Assembly: GCF_003129965.1 (NCBI RefSeq)
Contig: NZ_NRCJ01000002.1
Location: 62,001 to 126,000, forward strand
Direction of reading: 5' to 3'
Length of the DNA: 64,000 nucleotides
Source of the DNA: Aggregatibacter kilianii
GTDB lineage: Bacteria; Pseudomonadota; Gammaproteobacteria; Enterobacterales; Pasteurellaceae
The translations under genes were made by a program, and so were the position numbers. Shown piece after piece: positions 58,912 to 64,000 of this stretch. Position 1 is the stretch's first letter; each line of letters starts with the position of its first letter. Under the pieces are notes generated by a model that saw nothing but the letters and a program-made list of their open reading frames with translations, was not told the DNA's origin and searched no databases.

Positions 58912-59325
58912 TTATAAACCGCCTTCAAAAGGGTTCCAGCTACGAGAGCCTTTTACTTTGTGCAAGTAATAGGCTTTATTGGCAATAAGTGAATACAACG
59001 CGGCAAAACCGAATTGAAATCCCTTATCAATGGCTCTAATTTGCTCTTCTGACAATTGCATTGTTTCTTCAACAAAATAAAGTATGACTCCACTGATAAA
59101 GATAATACCGATTAACGTTATGTTTTTACGCCATAAGCCTAATATGAAAAAATAAAATAACCCAAAAAAGAATGCGATAAAGTTCTGTTGAAGGGATAAT
59201 TTTTCTTTAAACGGAAGTGCCTTGTAAGCCGCTTTATATTCAGGGCTGTTAGAGCGAGTACCGTATTTATCGAAAAAATCAAAACGTTTTTGCCATTTAG
59301 GACTTAGTTCTTTTTCTGTAGTCAT
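58912..59325 (-). CDS. DUF2628-family membrane protein
   Basis: A 137-residue protein with a charged N-terminal region (WQKRFDFFDKYGTRSNSPEYKAAYKALPFKEKL), then two or three hydrophobic segments (FIAFFFGLFYFFILGLWRK, TLIGIIFISGVILYFV, FGFAALYSLIANKAYYL). This matches DUF2628, small inner-membrane proteins of unknown function. It is a single gene between repeats C and D, so it may have arrived or been duplicated with them. Confidence 0.8.
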   Translation of the reverse strand: MTTEKELSPKWQKRFDFFDKYGTRSNSPEYKAAYKALPFKEKLSLQQNFIAFFFGLFYFFILGLWRKNITLIGIIFISGVILYFVEETMQLSEEQIRAIDKGFQFGFAALYSLIANKAYYLHKVKGSRSWNPFEGGL

Positions 59326-59434
59326 GTGATTTACCTCAGGTTGTGTGAATAAGGAGCGCGATTGTATTCTTTTTTTATTTGATTTTGAAGGGGATTTGGA
59401 TTTTTATTGGGCTATAAGATTATTTAAACGTAAC

Positions 59435-59514
59435 GATAGCGCAAGCGCCCACGCTTGTGCTGAAAATTTAGGTTCGTGAAAATTAAAAAGGCACAAGCGA
59501 AGGACGCTTGCGCC
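59435..59514 (-). repeat. Two-hairpin repeat copy D
   Basis: The core has AGCGCAAGCG-CCCA-CGCTTGTGCT and GGCACAAGCG-AAGGA-CGCTTGCGCC. It differs from copy C at only a few of 80 positions, including the shared flank TAAC. On the minus strand it lies 12 bases past the stop of the gene at 59527 and ends in TTTTT. Confidence 0.85.
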
Positions 59515-59526
59515 AGCAGAGGGAAC

Positions 59527-59949
59527 TTATTTTTTCGGTTGAGCTAGTCTATCCGAAGTCCACTGATCATGTAGTTGTTTAATATTCTTATACTTTGAAG
59601 CTGCTCCAAAAAATTCATCATTTTGCTCAATAGCTTGAATAATAACGTCTTTATATATAACTTTCATTAAATCTTCATCAAGATTAGCACTCAATATATA
59701 TATTGAAAGTAATTCTAACAAATTTAAAAAATCTTCAGTTTTTGCATTAAACTCTAGTCCTTGCTCTTTAGTATCTACTTTTTGATCGATAAGTGAAATT
59801 TGCTTTTTCGAAATTTCTATTTGAAGCTGAGTTACTATATTTAGTGCGCTAAGGTCATTTGATTTTTCTTGATGTTTTTTAGAGTTTCTATATGAACATA
59901 AAGAAAGTACAAATGCTAAAATTGAAATTACTGTTGTTAAAATTTCCAT
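59527..59949 (-). CDS. Unknown membrane-anchored helical protein
   Basis: A 140-residue protein I do not recognise. One N-terminal membrane segment (ILTTVISILAFVLSLCSY, residues 3-20) is followed by RNSKKHQEKSN and a helical, charged cytoplasmic part with possible coiled coil. Its start overlaps the upstream stop by one base (TAATG), so translation is coupled to the preceding gene. Low GC compared with neighbours suggests recent transfer. A terminator repeat follows. Confidence 0.7.
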   Translation of the reverse strand: MEILTTVISILAFVLSLCSYRNSKKHQEKSNDLSALNIVTQLQIEISKKQISLIDQKVDTKEQGLEFNAKTEDFLNLLELLSIYILSANLDEDLMKVIYKDVIIQAIEQNDEFFGAASKYKNIKQLHDQWTSDRLAQPKK

Positions 59950-60233
59950 TATTTTCCCTTATTTGTTAATTTGGCTGAAATTTTTTCCTTTTTTAGTTTC
60001 ATAAGAGCATAAAAATTCCCATTGTCTAGGCTTTCATTTGCAGGGAGTAATTCATATGCTTTATATAAACTTTTCCATGTTTTTAATTGTTCTTCTTTAG
60101 TTTTTGGTGAGATGTCTGACTCTATTTTATCAATGGCATCATTTATTTCTTTCTCATTTTTGGCATTTTCTAATAATGCTTTATATTTATCATTTTGTTT
60201 AATGTCGTTTAGATATTTTTTTAGTAAGGTCAT
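59949..60233 (-). CDS. Unknown small charged helical protein
   Basis: A 94-residue protein without a recognised family. It is Lys/Glu/Asp-rich and predicted helical (YLNDIKQNDKYKALLENAKNEKEINDAID), with no membrane segment or signal peptide. AAGGA precedes the ATG, and a perfect minus-strand -10 TATAAT (60285-60290) lies about 52 bases upstream, so the pair likely has its own promoter. It forms a two-gene operon with the membrane-anchored protein. Confidence 0.68.
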   Translation of the reverse strand: MTLLKKYLNDIKQNDKYKALLENAKNEKEINDAIDKIESDISPKTKEEQLKTWKSLYKAYELLPANESLDNGNFYALMKLKKEKISAKLTNKGK

Positions 60234-60328
60234 TTTATTGGTCCTTGTTAAGAGTTAAATAATATTAATCATTGGTGAGTATTAATTATACAGATATAGT
60301 TATTTTTTTAATAGATGTCACCTCCTAT

Positions 60329-60604
60329 TCAACCCTGATTCAACCCCAAAAAATCCCCCACTTCATGTTCCAGCTGGCTCATGGCAAGCAGGGCTTCTTG
60401 GGTTTGTTTGGCTTCTTCTTCGTCGATGATGCTCATGGCGAAGCCGACGTGGACGAGGACCCATTTGCCGAGGAGCGGTTTCGGGTCGTCGTTGCAGATG
60501 AGGGAAATATTGACTTCGCGTTGTACGCCACACACATCCACAGTGGCGAGTTGTAGCGCGCTGTCGCCGATTTTCACGATTTGACCGGGCACACCTAAAC
60601 ACAT
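60329..60604 (-). CDS. hybG: Hydrogenase maturation chaperone HybG (HypC family)
   Basis: A 91-residue HypC/HupF-type chaperone that carries the Fe(CN)2CO unit with HypD and escorts the large-subunit precursor. The N-terminal [13 protein letters not shown] contains essential Cys2. It is last in the hyb operon, 29 bases after hybE; the position of hybF (between them in E. coli) is empty. Confidence 0.93.
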   Translation of the reverse strand: MCLGVPGQIVKIGDSALQLATVDVCGVQREVNISLICNDDPKPLLGKWVLVHVGFAMSIIDEEEAKQTQEALLAMSQLEHEVGDFLGLNQG

Positions 60605-60633
60605 AATTCATTCACTCCATTTGAAAATTGCGC

Positions 60634-61143
60634 TTATTTTATCATGGCTTTAAACAGGTTTCGGCGATCCGGATCAAATTTTGGCGCTTTTGTCGGCATG
60701 GATAAAATCATGCGCAAACAATCCTGCGTGAGTTGTACGGCTTGTGCTTGGGTTAAATTCGGGTCGAGAGGAGAATGCAACGAACAGCTTAAATATTGCG
60801 GCACGTTTTTTACACCGCTGACGGTGAACGTGAGCACTTTGTAGGGCAGTTGCACGGTGATTTTGTCGCCTAATTCGCGCGGTTCCCAAACCTGTTGCGG
60901 ACCGGGCAGAATGACCACGCTCATCATCCATGGCGTCAACACCGTGCCGACCCATTGTCCTTCAAATAACACAAATTTCGGACAGAAGCATTCAATGCCG
61001 TGATGGAAGAACGGCAAATCTCGCATTTCAGGCACGATTTTTTGCATTTCCGTAAGGAAAAGGTCTGTCGGATTTTCTTCAAAGCCGGCAATCGGGGTTA
61101 AAAGTGCGGTGGTTTTTTCAGATGTTTTTTCGTGTCGGTACAT
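60634..61143 (-). CDS. hybE: Hydrogenase-2 assembly chaperone HybE
   Basis: A 169-residue HybE-family protein (MRDLPFFHHGIECFCPKF, TPWMMSVVILPGPQ, LSMPTKAPKFDPDRRNLF), a chaperone thought to hold the hydrogenase small subunit before Tat export. Its ribosome-site AGGGT lies at the base of a strong upstream hairpin, so translation may depend on opening that structure. Confidence 0.92.
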   Translation of the reverse strand: MYRHEKTSEKTTALLTPIAGFEENPTDLFLTEMQKIVPEMRDLPFFHHGIECFCPKFVLFEGQWVGTVLTPWMMSVVILPGPQQVWEPRELGDKITVQLPYKVLTFTVSGVKNVPQYLSCSLHSPLDPNLTQAQAVQLTQDCLRMILSMPTKAPKFDPDRRNLFKAMIK

Positions 61144-61153
61144 AATATTTACC

Positions 61154-61266
61154 CTAACCTAGGGTAAGTATACCCTAGGTTAGTTATGATTTTGCCCCTT
61201 TGGGGCAAGAGTAATGTTCCCCAAAGGGGAACGACAATGCCTAACCGTGGGTATACTTACCCACGG
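61154..61266. repeat. Four-hairpin inverted element between hybE and hybD
   Basis: Four hairpins in order: 13-bp CTAACCTAGGGTA/TACCCTAGGTTAG (61154-61183), TTGCCCC-TTT-GGGGCAA (61192-61208), GTTCCCC-AAA-GGGGAAC (61216-61232) and CCGTGGGTA-TACT-TACCCACGG (61245-61266). The last two are inverted copies of the first two, and differences in the stems are compensated. The right hairpin lies in the last codons of hybD. Confidence 0.9.
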
Positions 61267-61729
61267 ATGAGAAGCCATATTTATTCAAAACGCGATCAAG
61301 CGTCTCAAAAATCGCCGGAAATTGTTTTTGAATAGTTTCACTTAAAGCAATTTGGGGCTCTAGCGTTTCCGGCTGAATCCCAATCAAACAAAGATGTTGC
61401 GGGAATTCATCCGTTAATTTTAACGCGGAAAGCACATCGCAAATGCCGAGTTGGTGCGGCGAGATTTTGCGCGAGAAGAAGGTCGGCACTTGCTCGTCGT
61501 GTAGCACGATGATTTCGCCCGGTTGTTTATTGGCAAGCACGGCATCGATGATAATCAAATGATCGCGATTTGCCATCACATCCAGCAATTCCATGCCGCA
61601 GGTGCCGCCGTCGATGAGGTCAAAGTGCGGTTGAATTTCAGAGCGTTTTTCAAGTGCCTGCACAACGCGCACGCCCACGCCCTCATCGCTTAACAAAATA
61701 TTGCCGACGCCAAGAATCAACGGCTTCAT
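61241..61729 (-). CDS. hybD: Hydrogenase-2 maturation protease HybD
   Basis: A 162-residue endopeptidase that trims the HybC C-terminus after nickel insertion. Ni-binding residues Glu16 (GVGNILLSDEGVGV), Asp62 (LIIIDAV) and His92 (ISPHQLG) agree with E. coli HybD. ATG 61729 overlaps the hybC stop by one base. The last nine residues are encoded by a perfect palindrome belonging to the repeat element, so the original C-terminus may have been replaced. Confidence 0.94.
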   Translation of the reverse strand: MKPLILGVGNILLSDEGVGVRVVQALEKRSEIQPHFDLIDGGTCGMELLDVMANRDHLIIIDAVLANKQPGEIIVLHDEQVPTFFSRKISPHQLGICDVLSALKLTDEFPQHLCLIGIQPETLEPQIALSETIQKQFPAIFETLDRVLNKYGFSSVGKYTHG

Positions 61730-63438
61730 TACAACACCTTCACTTCGGTCACTTCGCCGTTTTCCGTGTTGACCACGTGCACCGCGCAGGACATACAAGG
61801 GTCGAAGGAATGGATTGTGCGCACCACTTCCAACGGTTTGGTCGGATCGGCTACCGGCGTGCCGATAATGGAAAGCTCGTAAGGCCCCATTTGGTCGCTT
61901 TCGTTACGCGGTCCGGAGTTCCAGGTGGACGGTACAACGGCTTGATAGTTTTCAATGCGTCCGTCTTTGATGACGACCCAGTGAGACAACATGCCGCGCG
62001 GCACTTCGCCGAAGCCGACGCCTTTAAATTCGCCGTTTGCCGGGATGTCCGTTTTGATGTAAGCGGTAGTGTCGCCTTTGCCGATGTTATCAATGAGCAT
62101 TTGCCATTGGGCGCTTAAAATGTCGTTGATGGCGCAGCAATGCACGGTGCGGCCGATAATGCGTCCGAGGGTGGAGTGCAGTTGGTCGGTGGTTAAGCTG
62201 TTGCCCGTTAATTTTTCGTAAATGCCTTTTAATTCATTGAAATGGCTGACAGTCGGTTTGTTGTCGGACGCCAAGCCACACATTAAGTAGGCGAGCGGGC
62301 CCACTTCCACCACTTTACCGTAGAACGTCGGCGCTTTTACCCAGGAATATTTGCCGTCGTCCTGCCAGCCGGTGTATTTCGGACGGGTTAATCCTGCCCA
62401 AGGTTCCAACGCTTCGTCGTCTTCATACCAAGCGTGTTTGCCGCTTTCTTTGATGCCTTTCACCACAAAGTCGTCTTTTTGTCGGTCGATGGCGCGGAAG
62501 GTGGAGAGATCGGCGTTTTCGATGTAACCGCCTTTCAGCATAAATTGGGAATTGTCCGCGTCAATCGGGTATTCCGGCACGGACAAATAATTGCCGGAGG
62601 TTTTGCCGAGGCTGAGCCATTCCGGATAGTAGGCGGCGAACACGGCGGCATCCACTTTATATACTTGATTGATAAAGTCGGTGAGGCGATCAATACAGGC
62701 TTTTACGAACATCAGGCGTTCAAGATTGAGTACCGCTTGAGAATCCAAATTAATCGGGTTCGCCACGCCGCCGATAGCCAAGTTTTGAATGTGCGGGGTT
62801 TTACTGCCGAGCAACGCCACCACGCGATTGGCGTCACGTTGACATTCAAGGGCTTGCAAATAGTGCGCCACAGCGATGAGGTTCACTTCCGGCGGCAGTT
62901 TCATTGCCGGATGCCCGAAATAGCCGTTGGCGAAAATGCCGAGCTGTCCGCTATCCACCAATGCCTGAATTTTTTTCTGCACATTGCGGAATTCATTGGC
63001 ACTGTTGAGCGACCAAGTAGAAACGCCTTTCAGCATATCGGCGGCTTTTTCCGGATCCGCTTGTAGCGCAGCGGTGATGTCCACCCAGTCCATGGCAGAA
63101 AGTTGATAAAAATGCACGATATGGTCGTGAATGCTGTGCGCAGCAAGAATCATGTTGCGAATATATTGGGCGTTTACCGGCACTTTGGCGCCGATAGCGT
63201 CTTCCACGGCTCGCACGCTGATGATGGCGTGCACGGTGGTGCATACGCCGCAGATACGTTGCATGATCATCCAAGCGTCACGGGGATCCGCACCTTTGAC
63301 GATATTCTCCATGCCGCGCCACATGGTGCCGGAGGACCAGGCGTTGGTGACTTTGCCGTCTTCAATTTCGCAATCAATACGCAAATGGCCTTCGATACGG
63401 GTAATCGGGTCAATTGAGATACGTTTTTTTTCTGACAT
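61729..63438 (-). CDS. hybC: Hydrogenase-2 large subunit HybC
   Basis: A 569-residue Ni-Fe catalytic subunit. The two Cys pairs binding Ni-Fe are RICGVC near residue 62 and DPCMSC near 551; cleavage is expected after His in DPCMSCAVH, removing a 15-residue tail. It takes up H2 on the periplasmic side and feeds electrons to quinone through HybO/A/B. It overlaps hybB by one base (TAATG). Confidence 0.97.
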   Translation of the reverse strand: MSEKKRISIDPITRIEGHLRIDCEIEDGKVTNAWSSGTMWRGMENIVKGADPRDAWMIMQRICGVCTTVHAIISVRAVEDAIGAKVPVNAQYIRNMILAAHSIHDHIVHFYQLSAMDWVDITAALQADPEKAADMLKGVSTWSLNSANEFRNVQKKIQALVDSGQLGIFANGYFGHPAMKLPPEVNLIAVAHYLQALECQRDANRVVALLGSKTPHIQNLAIGGVANPINLDSQAVLNLERLMFVKACIDRLTDFINQVYKVDAAVFAAYYPEWLSLGKTSGNYLSVPEYPIDADNSQFMLKGGYIENADLSTFRAIDRQKDDFVVKGIKESGKHAWYEDDEALEPWAGLTRPKYTGWQDDGKYSWVKAPTFYGKVVEVGPLAYLMCGLASDNKPTVSHFNELKGIYEKLTGNSLTTDQLHSTLGRIIGRTVHCCAINDILSAQWQMLIDNIGKGDTTAYIKTDIPANGEFKGVGFGEVPRGMLSHWVVIKDGRIENYQAVVPSTWNSGPRNESDQMGPYELSIIGTPVADPTKPLEVVRTIHSFDPCMSCAVHVVNTENGEVTEVKVL

Positions 63439-64000
63439 TATTCTGCTCCGCTAAGTTTTTTACTGAATGCCGCTTTTTCGGCAATAATTTTTTCTGATTC
63501 TTCTGTGTGTTTTTCTTTAAAGACCGGCAAAACCGGGAACAGACGAACAATCAAGATGTAGGCGCACACCTCAATGGAGACGAAACCGATTGAGATAAGC
63601 AATTCTTCCGCTGACGGGAAATATTTGTAGCCGTTGCCCGGATCGTACATGATGAGCGAGTAGTTCATCCGCCACAATGCGGCGCCGAGTAGCATGCTTA
63701 ACGCCGAAATAAACAACCAGCGGGAATCGGATTTTTTCTCCCCGAGGAAAAGGGTGAGTAACGGCAACACCATCAACCAGATTTCCATCCAGAACATCCA
63801 GGCTTCAAATTTGGTTAATTTGTCAAAACCGAACACCAATTTGAGTTTGTCGTGATAAATCAATTCGCCGAAGCGCACTACAAGGAAACAGAAAATTAAG
63901 CCTGCGGTGACGCGTGCCAGTTGGGTGAATAAGTGTCGTTCGTCCGGCGTTTTACCGGCAAGACCGGCTTTCACCAAGGAGCCTTCGAAAATCACAATGG
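63438..64000 (-). CDS. hybB: Hydrogenase-2 membrane subunit HybB (5' end missing)
   Basis: The C-terminal about 187 residues of an NrfD/HybB-type membrane protein, running off the window end. Visible are four or five membrane segments (LIFCFLVVRFGELIY, MFWMEIWLMVLPLLTLFLG, LFISALSMLLGAALWRMN, LISIGFVSIEVCAYILIVRLFP). It passes electrons to quinone. HybA and HybO should lie beyond 64000. Confidence 0.92.
   Translation of the reverse strand, partial: IVIFEGSLVKAGLAGKTPDERHLFTQLARVTAGLIFCFLVVRFGELIYHDKLKLVFGFDKLTKFEAWMFWMEIWLMVLPLLTLFLGEKKSDSRWLFISALSMLLGAALWRMNYSLIMYDPGNGYKYFPSAEELLISIGFVSIEVCAYILIVRLFPVLPVFKEKHTEESEKIIAEKAAFSKKLSGAE

Noticed and set aside
54280-59514. The repeated hairpins as a CRISPR array
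   Set aside because: The copies are hundreds to thousands of bases apart, with genes between them, palindromic throughout, and without regular spacers or cas genes.

Overview
The window comes from a Pasteurellaceae chromosome, most likely Aggregatibacter. The 9-base uptake signal AAGTGCGGT, or its complement, occurs dozens of times, often as head-to-head pairs that form terminators. The gene content also fits: an lsrRK/lsrACDBFG AI-2 locus, a Pgt-type sensory system beside an Afu-like ABC importer, xseB-ispA-dxs, matP-ycbZ-fabA, ydfG-trpBA, oadGAB and a hyb [NiFe]-hydrogenase operon. The species cannot be fixed from sequence alone. About 63 protein genes are supported. No rRNA, tRNA, CRISPR array, prophage or transposase gene was seen.

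0-13.5 kb: an OmpA-like lipoprotein, a fructosamine-kinase-like protein, thrS with a probable ThrRS-binding operator, then a sulfur-sugar locus (TauE-like exporter, SSS symporter, cytoplasmic sulfatase, Crp/Fnr regulator, radical-SAM sulfatase maturase). This is followed by fpr and infC(AUU start)-rpmI-rplT. 13.5-21.2 kb: a small secreted DUF1287 protein, a convergent gap with a likely minus-strand small RNA, dxs/ispA/xseB, a secreted esterase, accD-folC and epmC.

21.3-31 kb: a four-gene binding-protein-dependent ABC importer with two different ATPases. It is divergent from an AT-rich pgtC-pgtB-pgtA-like trio (periplasmic sensor, histidine kinase, degenerate NtrC-type regulator). Together they look like a self-contained sense-and-import unit, probably for phosphorylated carbohydrates rather than iron. 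31-37.7 kb: queF, a zinc-ribbon protein, yqcC-truC, yoaH, cspD, matP, ycbZ (Lon-like), fabA. 37.7-46.4 kb: the AI-2 regulon.

46.5-54.2 kb: pykA, a compact class I ribonucleotide reductase (nrdA, nrdB) with a near-consensus NrdR box, and ydfG-trpB-trpA behind a probable TrpR operator. 54.3-60.3 kb is accessory-looking: vapBC, oadGAB, a DUF2628 protein and two AT-rich unknown genes, punctuated by four copies of a two-hairpin repeat; a fifth, divergent copy with compensatory stem changes lies between nrdA and nrdB. 60.3-64 kb: hybG-E-D-C-B (hybB is cut by the window end), with a second structured repeat made of four hairpins between hybE and hybD.

The most novel-looking material is the sulfatase/exporter locus, the PgtABC-coupled ABC importer, and the structured repeats whose stems co-vary.
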